From positions 99,941 to 163,940 of the forward strand of contig NZ_JAGXJW010000008.1 of assembly GCF_019091135.1 (NCBI RefSeq): a DNA stretch of 64,000 nucleotides, written 5' to 3'. A program made the translations under genes and the position numbers. The DNA is from Cohnella sp. GbtcB17 (lineage in GTDB: Bacteria > Bacillota > Bacilli > Paenibacillales > Paenibacillaceae). Below are positions 1-8,474 of this stretch, one piece after another. Position 1 is the stretch's first letter; each line of letters begins with the position of its first letter. The notes below the pieces were generated by a model, which was given only the letters and a program-made list of their open reading frames with translations, searched no databases and was not told the DNA's origin.

Positions 1-759
1 CATCAGGCTGGCCCCGAAGACGTTGGTCGGGCGAATGCTGACGCTCGTATCGTCCCGAATCAGCCAGTTGACCCAGCTGTAGGTGACGTCGTCCCCGCCA
101 GCAATGAGCGGCGTGATGCCCGGTTCCTTGTCGCGAACGGCGTAGAGATAAGTCTTCAGATCGTCCAGCGTCTTCACGGCCGGCACGTTCAGCTTCTCCC
201 TCAGATCCTTGCGGATGAAGACAGATCGCGCCTGTGTGTAGGCGGCTCCCAGCGGAACGCCGTAGATGCTGCCGTTGATTTTGTTCGCATCCCACATCTG
301 CTGCGGTCTCGTCTTGAGCACATTCTGTCCGTATTTGTTCAACAGATCGGTCAGTTCCTCGTAGTAGCCCTGGGCGGCCATCGAGTCCAGGTGAAGCCAG
401 GGGGCGTCGAAAATCAGATCCACGTTCTCTCCCGAGGACAGCATGACGTTCGTCTTCTGGACGATGTCGGCGAAGTCGATGATCGTAAATTCGACCGTCG
501 TGTTCAGTTCGGCCTTCAGGCGCTTGTTGACTTCCGCCAGCACTTCGTCGAAGTTGGCTCCTTTCCCGCCCGGCACAACGACCTTCAAGGTGACCGGATC
601 CAGCGACTTGTCGCCGCTGCTTGCGGAACCGGAAGGTGCAGAGGTGCTGCTTCCCGAACCGGAAGCTTCGGGGGCGTTCCCGCCGCCTGCGCAGCCGGAT
701 ATCGCACTCGCCAGTACGAGCAGCGCAGCCGCCGCGAACCAACCTTTGGGTTTGACCAT
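1..759 (-). CDS. Sugar ABC transporter substrate-binding lipoprotein, importer A (3' end off the window)
   Basis: This is the N-terminal 253 residues of an extracellular solute-binding protein of the LplA/family 1 type; the C-terminus lies beyond the window edge. A lipoprotein signal peptide is visible: basic start MVKPKGW, a hydrophobic run, then ISGC with the lipidated Cys at residue 23, followed by a Gly/Ser/Ala linker. The mature part reads as a typical periplasmic-binding fold (VTLKVVVPGG at about 57-66, INGSIYGVPLG further on). An AAAGGGG ribosome site precedes the ATG. It is the last gene of a permease-permease-lipoprotein operon and would deliver an oligosaccharide to the two permeases upstream. 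The substrate cannot be read from sequence; carbohydrate is inferred from the family and neighbours. Confidence 0.88.
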   Translation of the reverse strand, partial: MVKPKGWFAAAALLVLASAISGCAGGGNAPEASGSGSSTSAPSGSASSGDKSLDPVTLKVVVPGGKGANFDEVLAEVNKRLKAELNTTVEFTIIDFADIVQKTNVMLSSGENVDLIFDAPWLHLDSMAAQGYYEELTDLLNKYGQNVLKTRPQQMWDANKINGSIYGVPLGAAYTQARSVFIRKDLREKLNVPAVKTLDDLKTYLYAVRDKEPGITPLIAGGDDVTYSWVNWLIRDDTSVSIRPTNVFGASLM

Positions 760-824
760 GTAAAATACCCCTTTCAAATGGTAGCGATTTTTTATATAAG
801 CGGCACGACCGCCTATTTCGATTG

Positions 825-1736
825 TTATCCCTTCACCGATCCAAGGGTCAATCCTTTGACGAAATACTTCTGAACGAGCGGATAAACAAAGATGATCGGA
901 CCGATCGTCAGGCATACCGTCGCCAGCTTGACCCCTTCCGCAGGCGGCAGCGTCAGGACGTTGCCATGATTAAGCGACGTGAGCTGCATCTGCGACATCA
1001 ACTGCCGAAGCAGCAGCTGGAGCGGATACAGGTCGCTGTTGTCGACGAACAGGAGCGACAGCCACCAATCGTTCCAATATTGCAGCGCGTAGAACAAGCC
1101 GATCGTCGCGATGACCGGCGTCGAGATCGGCCGGATGATCTTGTAGAAGATGACCCATTCGTTCGCCCCGTCGACGGTGGCCGATTCGTTCAGCTCGTGG
1201 GGCAGCGATCGATAGAACGAGACGAAGATAAAAGCGTAGAACGGATTCATAATATAAGGAAGCACGAGCGCCCACAACGTATCCTTCAGATGCAGCCACC
1301 GAACGACCAGCAGGTAGAAACCGACGAGCCCCGAGCCGAAAATCATCGGTACGTAGGTCATGAACGACAGCAAGCCTCCGTAACGGTTTTTGGGATGAGC
1401 CAGCACGTATGCGAACAAGGCCGTGACGACGAGGCCGGCGACGGTTCCGGCAATGGTGACGGTAGCCGTGACCCCGTAGCTCGTGAACATCTGCTTGCCC
1501 TGCAGGAGGAATCGGTACGACTTGAGCGTAAGCTCGCTTGGCCATATGGCGTATCCGTTGAGCGCCAGGCTTCGGGTTCCGGCGAACGAGTTGACGACCA
1601 TGAGCCAGAAGGGAAACAAGCACGCCAATGCGAACAAGATCAGAAACAGACCGATCAGCGGCATGGCGATTCGCTCGGATAGTCCGCCGCCCCGCCATTT
1701 CCGCTCGGGAGCGACCGGTACAATCGGATGATTCAT
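825..1736 (-). CDS. Carbohydrate ABC transporter permease, YtcP/LplC type (importer A)
   Basis: A CUT1 inner-membrane permease of 303 residues with about six hydrophobic segments and the cytoplasmic EAA loop that docks the ATPase (ESATVDGANEW...P). It ends in VKGLTLGSVKG, the usual tail of this subfamily. I chose the ATG of MNHPIVPV because GGAGGTGAGC lies just upstream; a longer in-frame extension overlaps the previous gene and lacks a ribosome site. It is the second gene of the operon, between the LplB-type permease and the binding protein. No ATP-binding subunit is encoded nearby, as is usual for this transporter family in Bacilli, which shares an MsmX-type ATPase. Confidence 0.9.
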   Translation of the reverse strand: MNHPIVPVAPERKWRGGGLSERIAMPLIGLFLILFALACLFPFWLMVVNSFAGTRSLALNGYAIWPSELTLKSYRFLLQGKQMFTSYGVTATVTIAGTVAGLVVTALFAYVLAHPKNRYGGLLSFMTYVPMIFGSGLVGFYLLVVRWLHLKDTLWALVLPYIMNPFYAFIFVSFYRSLPHELNESATVDGANEWVIFYKIIRPISTPVIATIGLFYALQYWNDWWLSLLFVDNSDLYPLQLLLRQLMSQMQLTSLNHGNVLTLPPAEGVKLATVCLTIGPIIFVYPLVQKYFVKGLTLGSVKG

Positions 1737-1767
1737 TTGAAGCTCACCTCCGTTACTTTCCGCCGAA

Positions 1768-2682
1768 TTAGAACAACCTCGAGTCTTTGTCGATTTTGCG
1801 AATGAGCGCATTAAACGAAACGACGGCAATGAGTCCCATGACGGATTGATAGAGCACGATCGCCGAGGACATGCTGAAGTCGCCCAGCTGCCGCAGCGCC
1901 CGATAGGAATACGTGTCGATGACGTCTGTCGTCGGAAACAGAATCCCGTTGTCGCCGATAATGCCGTAGATCATGCCAAAGTCTCCGTAGAAGATTCGAC
2001 CGACGCCCAACAGAATCAGAATGATAATCTGAGGCTTGAGCAGCGGCAGCGTGATGTACTTCATCTGCTGCAGCCGGGTAGCCCCGTCCAAGCGCGCGCT
2101 CTCGTAATAATCGACCGACAAGCCGGCAATGGCGGCGAGCAGAATGATCGATAGATAACCCGCACTCTTCCAGATGCGCGTCAAGGTTAGAATGATCGGC
2201 CATACCCACGGCGTCTGATACCAATTGAAGGCTTCCAGACCGAGCTGCTTCAGCAGATGGTTAACCAAGCCATCCGTATTGTTGAACAGGACAAACGTCA
2301 TATACCCGACGACGACCCACGAGATGAAGTAGGGCAGGAACACGACAGATTGGACTGTACGTTTAAACCACTTCAGGCGAATCTCATTCAAGAAGATTGC
2401 GATGAACAGCGCGAAGATCATCTCGAAGATAATGAACAGCACATTCAGATAAAGCGTATTGAACGTCACCTGGATCCAATCCTTGCCGGAGAAGAAGAAG
2501 CGGAAGTTGTCCAATCCCGCCCAGTCGCTGCCCCATATGCCCCGGCTGATCTGGAAGTTTTTGAACGCCAGCAGATGTCCGACCAGGGGGATATAGGAGA
2601 AAACGACGAGGAAGACGATCCCCGGTATGGCCATCGAATACAAGTAACGGTTTCTGACGAAGTCCTTCAACAAACGCTTCAT
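1768..2682 (-). CDS. Carbohydrate ABC transporter permease, LplB type (importer A)
   Basis: First gene of importer A; 304 residues. The first membrane helix follows NRYLYSMAIPG and the family signature GHLLAFKNFQISRG comes after it. The EAA loop reads YYESARLDGATRLQQM...LPLL, the docking site for the ATPase. It ends in KIDKDSRLF, typical of the LplB/UgpA-like partner. It pairs with the downstream YtcP-type permease as a heterodimeric channel. The upstream 329 bp are shared with a divergent AraC-family sensor-regulator, which is the likely controller. The substrate is unknown. Confidence 0.9.
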   Translation of the reverse strand: MKRLLKDFVRNRYLYSMAIPGIVFLVVFSYIPLVGHLLAFKNFQISRGIWGSDWAGLDNFRFFFSGKDWIQVTFNTLYLNVLFIIFEMIFALFIAIFLNEIRLKWFKRTVQSVVFLPYFISWVVVGYMTFVLFNNTDGLVNHLLKQLGLEAFNWYQTPWVWPIILTLTRIWKSAGYLSIILLAAIAGLSVDYYESARLDGATRLQQMKYITLPLLKPQIIILILLGVGRIFYGDFGMIYGIIGDNGILFPTTDVIDTYSYRALRQLGDFSMSSAIVLYQSVMGLIAVVSFNALIRKIDKDSRLF

Positions 2683-2721
2683 GCTCCCGGTTCACTCCAT
2701 TTCGTCCGACGCGTGCCGTAT

Positions 2722-2752
2722 CCCGACGATGTTCATTATGAACGGCATCGGG
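2722..2752. promoter_or_regulatory. Imperfect 15-bp inverted repeat in the divergent intergenic region (candidate operator)
   Basis: The 329-bp gap between the importer A operon and the AraC regulator holds one clear symmetric element. Two 15-base arms match at 12 positions around a single central base, with the perfect core GTTCATTATGAAC at 2731-2743. It lies 40-70 bp upstream of the first permease start. On the minus strand the core also contains CATAAT, which could be a -10 box, but no good -35 is visible. Binding by the adjacent regulator is inference. The rest of the gap shows nothing else I can name. Confidence 0.35.
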
Positions 2753-3011
2753 TTGACGGAATAGTCTTCATTCTGTCGCTGCGTGTACTGAGATTGTCAT
2801 TTTTGCGAGGATAAGCAGCTGCGATCAGGTCTTTATTCGGGGAGTTATAAAATGAGGACTTCACAGGAAATGCCGCACATGGTTAAGTAGAAGCAAGTAT
2901 TTGGGCGAAGGTATCCGGCCCTTCGGAGGGTTATGAATCAGGGGAGCCTGTGGTATGCTGGGGGTGCTCGCAGGCTGGGAGTGATCATTTAACACGAGGT
3001 GCTGATTCACG

Positions 3012-5279
3012 ATGATCAAGCTCTTTTTTAAAAAGACTTATATCCGCACCTTTCTTTTTCTCACCGGCATTCTGATCTGTTCGATCATTCCGTTCGTCTA
3101 CTTCCTGTCTGCGGAATTCTCAAAATACTCCATGCTGGAGGTTCGCGGCAATTCGCAGCACGAAGCCGACAATCTGGCTTCAAAGGCCGAGACGATTCTC
3201 GGCAACTTGAGAGCTTACGGACTGAGCATGTACGCCGACCAGAATATCCAGAACTGGTACTTCAATACCCGCAAAGATCCGCTCGTCGACCACGCGGCGC
3301 TCGTCGCCCAGTCCAACTTCATGTCGACGGATCCTCTGATCAGCCGTTCTTATTTGATTAATCTGAAAGACAGCCTCGTCGTCGATTCCAAAGCCGGGAT
3401 CGTGCCGTTCCGATCGTTCGCCGACCCGGGCATGCTGGAGCGGGTGAAGGTCTTCCGCCGTCAATACATGCATTTTTTCAACCATACTTTAAATGGCGCG
3501 GACAGTCTTGCGCTGCTGCTGCCGGCAACCCCCGAGAAGCCTTCGGACTTCTATCTCGTGCTGCTGATCGACAAGTCTCAGCTGTCCAGGCTGCTGTTCG
3601 GCGAGACCGTCTCATCGGAGCAGAACATTGTCGTTCTCGACGAGAACGGCGGCTTGATTCTGGGCAAGCCCGATCCCGGGCTGACCGATCGGCTCTATGA
3701 AAAAGCGCGCAATCGGCAGGGGGAGAGCTTTCAAGTCCGGCTTCCGAAACAGAGATGGTTCGTGAATACGGCCGAACTGTCGTTCGAGAATTGGACGGTA
3801 TACTATTCGAACGAATATCGTATTTTGACCCGTCATATCGACTCTTACAAGCGAAATTTGATCGCATATACGCTGCTCCTGCTCGGTATCGTCTCGGCGC
3901 TGTTCTTCTGGAGCTCGCGGCGTTCGCTGCGGCCCTTGATGTTCCTGTCGGAGAAGCTCCGGCGGAAGCTCCCGCTTCCCGATTCCGCCTCCGGCTCAAA
4001 GCCGGATATCCAGTGGATCGACGACGGCATCGAAGCGCTGCTCACGAACGTGGAACAGCTTCATGCTTCCATGCGAAATCACTCCGAGCTCTTCCGGACG
4101 GAGGCCCTCACCCAGTGGGTGCTGCACGGAACGCCGGGCATCAAAAACTATGAATACATCCAGCGTCAGACCAGGCTGGCTTCCTGCGATGCCCTGTACT
4201 TGGCCGTCATTCGGATCGATGCTTACCCCGTCTTCTGCGAACGTTACGACTTCCTGTCCCGGAAGCTGATCAAGTACGCCATTCGCAATATCGGCGAAGA
4301 AGTGCTCGGCGCCGGCTCCTTCGCGTCCGAAGGCCTGGACATGGGCGGCGATCATCTCGTGCTGCTCATCGGCGGCCGTAAATCCGACGCGGATTCGCTT
4401 CAGACGCTGCTGCAGGAAATACGCGAACAGACTATGCGCATCCTGAAAGTCGAGACAACCGCCGCAATCAGCAATGCTTACGATATCGACGCGAATATCC
4501 GAACCGTATACGATCATATTTACGAGTTGACGATGCTGCGATTCCTTAATGGGGAGAGACGGATCTTTTTGGAGAGCGATTATGAGGCGTTTATGGAAGG
4601 CTATCCCGTCGCTTCCGAAGCGCTGGATCCGGTAGACGTCATCAAGACGATCCGCATCGGCCGTCCAGAGACAGCCGTCGCCCTGCTGCGCCAGCAGATG
4701 AAACACATTCAGGAGATGCCGTATCGGGACTGCAAGCTGTATCTGACTTACTTTACCTACGATCTGCTCAAGAGCTTCAACAAATCCAGCGTCATCCAGG
4801 AGGTCGGGAGCATCCATCATCTGCTCGACCGGTACGGCACGCTTGCCGAATTCCAGGCTTGGCTGGAATGCATCGTCGTAGGGCTCGCGGCAGAGATCGA
4901 TGTGCCGAAGTCGCCGACCCGCAAGGAGGAGATCGTCCAAGAGATCAAGGCGTACGTGGACGACAATCTGCACGACAATCAATTGTCGGTCGAAGGGATC
5001 GCCGACAACTTCTCCCTCTCGGCCGGCTACATCCGTCAGCTGTTCAAGGAGATTATGACCGTCTCCTTGGCCGAGTACATGCTGCAGGAACGCGTCGAGC
5101 GGGTGAAGGCCAAGCTGATCTCCACCCCGCTGTCGGTCATGGAGATCGCCGATCAGTGCGGCTTCATGTCCAAGGGACACTTCTTCGCCGCGTTCAAGAA
5201 GTATACGGACCTGACGCCAAAGCAGTACCGGGAGCTCTACGGGAAAACAGGAGGGGAAGGTGCCTCCGCCACGGGGTAG
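3012..5279 (+). CDS. Membrane-anchored AraC-family sensor-regulator next to importer A
   Basis: A 755-residue one-component sensor. Residues about 13-33 form a first membrane helix (FLFLTGILICSIIPFVYFL). An extracellular sensing segment follows to about 280, then a second helix (LIAYTLLLLGIVSALFFW) near 285-303. A central cytoplasmic region precedes a C-terminal double helix-turn-helix of the AraC/XylS type at about 645-742, ending GFMSKGHFFAAFKKYTDLTPKQYREL. This layout is common in Paenibacillus regulators beside CUT1 importers: ligand outside, DNA binding inside. It is divergent from importer A, so control of that operon is the simplest reading. Its TAG stop is one base from the end of the convergent Uma2 remnant, leaving no room for a terminator. 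Confidence 0.9.
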   Translation: MIKLFFKKTYIRTFLFLTGILICSIIPFVYFLSAEFSKYSMLEVRGNSQHEADNLASKAETILGNLRAYGLSMYADQNIQNWYFNTRKDPLVDHAALVAQSNFMSTDPLISRSYLINLKDSLVVDSKAGIVPFRSFADPGMLERVKVFRRQYMHFFNHTLNGADSLALLLPATPEKPSDFYLVLLIDKSQLSRLLFGETVSSEQNIVVLDENGGLILGKPDPGLTDRLYEKARNRQGESFQVRLPKQRWFVNTAELSFENWTVYYSNEYRILTRHIDSYKRNLIAYTLLLLGIVSALFFWSSRRSLRPLMFLSEKLRRKLPLPDSASGSKPDIQWIDDGIEALLTNVEQLHASMRNHSELFRTEALTQWVLHGTPGIKNYEYIQRQTRLASCDALYLAVIRIDAYPVFCERYDFLSRKLIKYAIRNIGEEVLGAGSFASEGLDMGGDHLVLLIGGRKSDADSLQTLLQEIREQTMRILKVETTAAISNAYDIDANIRTVYDHIYELTMLRFLNGERRIFLESDYEAFMEGYPVASEALDPVDVIKTIRIGRPETAVALLRQQMKHIQEMPYRDCKLYLTYFTYDLLKSFNKSSVIQEVGSIHHLLDRYGTLAEFQAWLECIVVGLAAEIDVPKSPTRKEEIVQEIKAYVDDNLHDNQLSVEGIADNFSLSAGYIRQLFKEIMTVSLAEYMLQERVERVKAKLISTPLSVMEIADQCGFMSKGHFFAAFKKYTDLTPKQYRELYGKTGGEGASATG

Positions 5280-5280
5280 G

Positions 5281-5841
5281 TTAAAGCGTACGCCGGAACA
5301 CTTCCGACAGATGGATGGCAAGGCACGGCACCGCCGAGGAGACGATCTCGTCCTCCACCGTCCAGGTCTTGACGAGCCGGTACTCGCCATCCGTCAGCAC
5401 GAACTGATCGACCAGCCGGTACTCGGGCTCGACCAGCCAATATTCGGCGACGCCGAACCGCTCGTAGGTCGCCTTCTTAATCGTTTTGTCATTGCGGGCC
5501 GTGCTGTCAGACAAGATCTCGACGACCAGGTCCGGCGCGCCGTAGACGTAGCCGTCCCGGATGATGTCGCTGCGCTCTCTGCTAATATAGAGCAAGTCCG
5601 GCTGCAAAATGTTTTCCTTGTCGAAGTGGACGTCCATCGGCGCGAGCAGGATCACCCCGTCCTACGCGCAGGAGGCATGGAAGGCCAGGTGAAGTTGTCC
5701 GAGCACATCCTGATGCACGAACTTCGGCGAGGTGAGGAAGTCGTACCGTACGCCGCCGATGATCTCGTAGCGTTCGTCGATAAAATACGTGCCGTGCGTC
5801 TCCTTGACCTTGCCGTTGCCTCCGCTTTTCTTTTCGCTCAT
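5281..5841 (-). pseudogene. Uma2-family (DUF820, PD-(D/E)xK fold) gene interrupted by an in-frame TAG
   Basis: Read through, this is a normal-length Uma2 protein of about 186 residues. The N-terminal half starts MSEKKSGGN after a GAGGGGG ribosome site and stops at TAG (5662-5664). The same frame continues with DGVILLAPMDVHFD and carries the family core PDLVVEILSDSTARNDK...YERFGVAEYWLVEP, which holds the putative nuclease residues. Only one base change is needed to explain the stop, since codons on both sides stay in frame. The function of Uma2 proteins is poorly defined; they are a restriction-endonuclease-like fold often found in many copies. The truncated product would lack the active site. 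A sequencing error cannot be excluded. Confidence 0.8.
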
Positions 5842-5864
5842 TTTGCCATCCCCCTCACGCAGAA

Positions 5865-5909
5865 CACCCCGCAAAGCCCCGCGATCCATCGCGCGCGCTC
5901 TGCGGGGTG
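5865..5909. other. Nested inverted repeat in the Uma2 leader / downstream of the GH4 operon
   Basis: Perfect 9-bp arms CACCCCGCA and TGCGGGGTG enclose a second palindrome, CGCGATCCATCGCG. It lies between the end of the GH4 gene and the Uma2 start, downstream of the predicted Uma2 promoter. No strong T-run follows on either strand. It could end GH4 transcription or structure the Uma2 leader. Confidence 0.35.
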
Positions 5910-5930
5910 CTTCCCCGATTATTTTCCCTC

Positions 5931-5960
5931 ATTATGGTCGAAAAAGGGCGAAGTTGTCAA
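5931..5960 (-). promoter_or_regulatory. Sigma-A-type promoter for the Uma2 gene
   Basis: On the minus strand TTGACA (5955-5960) is followed after 18 bases by CATAAT (5931-5936), a near-consensus pair. It lies about 90 bp upstream of the Uma2 start and just after the GH4 stop codon. Assigned by eye only. Confidence 0.5.
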
Positions 5961-5982
5961 TCCCCTGCGACGGGGTCCCGCT

Positions 5983-7395
5983 CTACTTCGCCAGCTCGCC
6001 GAACCGCGAGAACACTGCCAGCGCCGGATCGATCGGCACTTCCGCCCGCTGCAAGCCTTCGGGCGTCTCGATCGTCGGCGTCGGCCGCGGCAGGCGCCCT
6101 TCGAACTGCGGCAGCCACTGCTGCTGCGCGGTCAGCATCTCCGTCACCATGTCGCGAATCTCCTTCAGCGTCAGCACCGACGACGTGAGCGGATCGAGCG
6201 CGATCGCCTGCACGACCGTCTCCGGGTCACCGGACTTGGCCGCCAGCACGGCCAGCCGCTGCACGTTGATGTTGGTCATGTTGAGCGCCGCGCACTGCGG
6301 CGGGATGTCGCCGATGACGGTCCGGTGGATGCCCGTACGGTCCGCAAATACGGCGCCTTCGGCGCAGCAATCGGCCGGTAGGTTGGAGATCATGCCGTTG
6401 TTGCGCAGGTTGCCGCTGAACTTGAACGTTTTTCCCGTTTCCAACGCCTCGATAATATAAGCGCAATACTCCACGCTCCGGGGCGGCAGGTCGTACGATT
6501 CGTCCGCCAGAATGTCCTGGTCCTTGTACTTCTCGGCGACGTACGCGCACCAAGTATAGTACGCGCCGGATTCGCCGCCGAAGGAGGGCTCGTCGCAGTA
6601 CAGGTCGAGCGCCTTTTGGTTTTTGCGGAACCAAGGTACGTACTCGGACAGATGCCCCGTCGACTCGGTCATGAAGTAGCCGAAGTGGCGGAACACCTCG
6701 CCGCGCACCTTCTCGTTGACGTAAAATTCAGGCTGCTCGAACTTCTCGCGGAGCACGGGGTACAGATCCTCGCCCTTGTGGGAGAGCTTCGTGAACCAGC
6801 CCATATGGTTGATGCCGGCGGATACGTAGTCGATCTCTTCCTTCGGTACGCCGGTATAGCCCGCGATGAGATCGAGCGTCGTCTGCACGCCGTGACACAG
6901 GCCGACATATTGAATGTTGGTCTCGCCGAGCGCCCAACAGATCATGGCCATCGGGTTCACGTAGTTGAGCAGCGTCGCGTTCGGGCACAGCTCCTCCATA
7001 TCCCGCGCCACGTCCAGAATGACCGGGATGCTGCGCAGCGCGCGGAATACGCCACCCGGGCCGAGCGTATCGCCGATGCACTGGTCGACGCCGTATTTCA
7101 TCGGAATCTTGTAGTCCAGCTCGAACGCGGAGACGCCGCCCACCTGGAACGACGTGATGACATAGCTAGCGCCGGCCAACGCCTCCCTGCGGTCGGTCGT
7201 CACGAGCACGCGCGACTTGAGCCCGTTTTTCTCGATGACCTTGTCGGCGAACGCTTTGACCTGCGAGGTTTTGCCGGTGGAGGGGGCCATCAGCACGAAC
7301 TCGGTGTCCTCCAGCTCCGGCGTCGCCATAATGTCGAGCATAAGCGTCTTGCAGAAAACGATGCTGCCGGCTCCGATGATCGCCACTCTTCTCAT
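5983..7395 (-). CDS. Glycoside hydrolase family 4 enzyme (NAD- and metal-dependent), CHGV type
   Basis: A 470-residue GH4 protein, last gene of an FG-GAP/oxidoreductase/GH4 operon. GH4 enzymes cleave glycosides by a redox mechanism using NAD+ and Mn2+. Visible features: the dinucleotide loop GAGSIVF at 8-14, GDTLGPGGVFRAL at about 108-120, NYVNPMAM near 144-151, and the metal ligands Cys167 (in CHGV) and His197 (in GINHMGW). In the published GH4 classification CHSV marks alpha-galactosidases, CHEV alpha-galacturonidases and CHGx alpha-glucuronidases, so an acidic-sugar substrate is possible but unproven. Oddly, the acidic residue expected after strand 2 is lost (VLMAPSTGK instead of LMDID), which may change cofactor binding. 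The second GH4 enzyme at 34219 keeps it. Confidence 0.9.
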   Translation of the reverse strand: MRRVAIIGAGSIVFCKTLMLDIMATPELEDTEFVLMAPSTGKTSQVKAFADKVIEKNGLKSRVLVTTDRREALAGASYVITSFQVGGVSAFELDYKIPMKYGVDQCIGDTLGPGGVFRALRSIPVILDVARDMEELCPNATLLNYVNPMAMICWALGETNIQYVGLCHGVQTTLDLIAGYTGVPKEEIDYVSAGINHMGWFTKLSHKGEDLYPVLREKFEQPEFYVNEKVRGEVFRHFGYFMTESTGHLSEYVPWFRKNQKALDLYCDEPSFGGESGAYYTWCAYVAEKYKDQDILADESYDLPPRSVEYCAYIIEALETGKTFKFSGNLRNNGMISNLPADCCAEGAVFADRTGIHRTVIGDIPPQCAALNMTNINVQRLAVLAAKSGDPETVVQAIALDPLTSSVLTLKEIRDMVTEMLTAQQQWLPQFEGRLPRPTPTIETPEGLQRAEVPIDPALAVFSRFGELAK

Positions 7396-7419
7396 CGTAC
7401 GATCCCGTCCTTTCGCGGA

Positions 7420-8469
7420 TTATTGGTACTGCTGCATGAGGCGGATGTAGTCTCTGGCGAGCTTCAGATCCTCGAGCGCTTCCTTCGACTCGCAAGGTGC
7501 CGGCCGTTCGCCCCGCACCGCGGCGATGAAGTTCATCGCCTGCTTGCGCATGGCGTGCAGGTTGGGCATGACCGGAATCTCGTAGGAAGGCGCGCCGTTG
7601 CCGTCTCGCATGATCGTGACCTTGCCGGCCTGCTGGCGGGCGAGCGGCGGCGGCAGATCGACGCGGACGAAGCCGCGCTCGAAGCAGACGAGCAGGCTCT
7701 CATGCCATTCGATCGACGTGTTGTAAGGGGACATCTCCAGCGCGACCGTGACGCCGCCGTCGCTCTCGCCGGCCAGCAGCACGCCGCGGCGATCCGCGAA
7801 CGTGATCTTGTACGGCTCGCGCAGCAGGAAGCGGATGGCGTTGACCTGATGGATGTAATAGTTGACGAAAGCATCGAGGTGGCGGGTCTGCTCTTCCGTG
7901 AAGTAATCCGGGCCCGGCTCCACCGCGACGTCCGGATACGGTTCGTCCGAATTCAGCGGCGCGTCCGCGCCTCCGATCCAGTCGCCCGGCGGCATCGTCA
8001 CGCGGACGTACTGCATTTTGCCGTACTCGCCGCTAGCCTTCCACTGCTCGATGACGGCGCTTGCGTGTTCCATCGCGGGATCAGAGCGCTTGTGGTAGCC
8101 AACCATGTGCAGCGTCTTGTATTCGTCCGCAAGCCGGACCAGCTCCTCGCCGGCTTCGACGGTGAGCGAGATCGGCTTTTCGGTGAACACCGGGATGCCC
8201 GCCTTCAGGATGTCGGGGATGAGGTTGATATGCGTGCGGTACTGCTGCGGCGCGACGATCGCGTCCACCTTCGCGTCATTCAGCAGCTCCAGATGATTGT
8301 TGTACACAGTGGGTACGCCGTAGCGGTCCGCCACCATACGCGCGAGCCCCGGGCGCACTTCGGCCAACGCCACCACCTCGCACTGGTCGCGCAATACCGC
8401 GTAGTTGGACAAGTGGGCCACCTGCCCCATGCCGCCGACGCCGACGAATCCGATTTTCAGCTTGCTCAT
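7420..8469 (-). CDS. Gfo/Idh/MocA-family NAD(P)-dependent sugar oxidoreductase
   Basis: 349 residues with an N-terminal Rossmann domain (KIGFVGVGGMGQVAHL) and the family EKP motif (VFTEKPISLTVEAGEEL), whose Lys is the usual catalytic residue. The C-terminal alpha/beta domain includes the helix with HQVNAIRFLL. Such enzymes oxidise or epimerise sugars, inositols or their derivatives. I chose the ATG of MSKLKIGF, eight bases after AAGGAG; a longer in-frame extension overlaps the upstream gene. The FG-GAP gene ends five bases before this start and GH4 begins 24 bases after its stop, so the three are co-transcribed. It may prepare an oxidised intermediate for, or recycle products from, the GH4 enzyme. 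Confidence 0.88.
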   Translation of the reverse strand: MSKLKIGFVGVGGMGQVAHLSNYAVLRDQCEVVALAEVRPGLARMVADRYGVPTVYNNHLELLNDAKVDAIVAPQQYRTHINLIPDILKAGIPVFTEKPISLTVEAGEELVRLADEYKTLHMVGYHKRSDPAMEHASAVIEQWKASGEYGKMQYVRVTMPPGDWIGGADAPLNSDEPYPDVAVEPGPDYFTEEQTRHLDAFVNYYIHQVNAIRFLLREPYKITFADRRGVLLAGESDGGVTVALEMSPYNTSIEWHESLLVCFERGFVRVDLPPPLARQQAGKVTIMRDGNGAPSYEIPVMPNLHAMRKQAMNFIAAVRGERPAPCESKEALEDLKLARDYIRLMQQYQ

Positions 8470-8474
8470 CGCGC

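Noticed and set aside
822..1682. Long plus-strand frames opposite the permease and other genes
   Set aside because: High-GC codon bias leaves long open frames on the opposite strand; these lack ribosome sites and recognisable domains.
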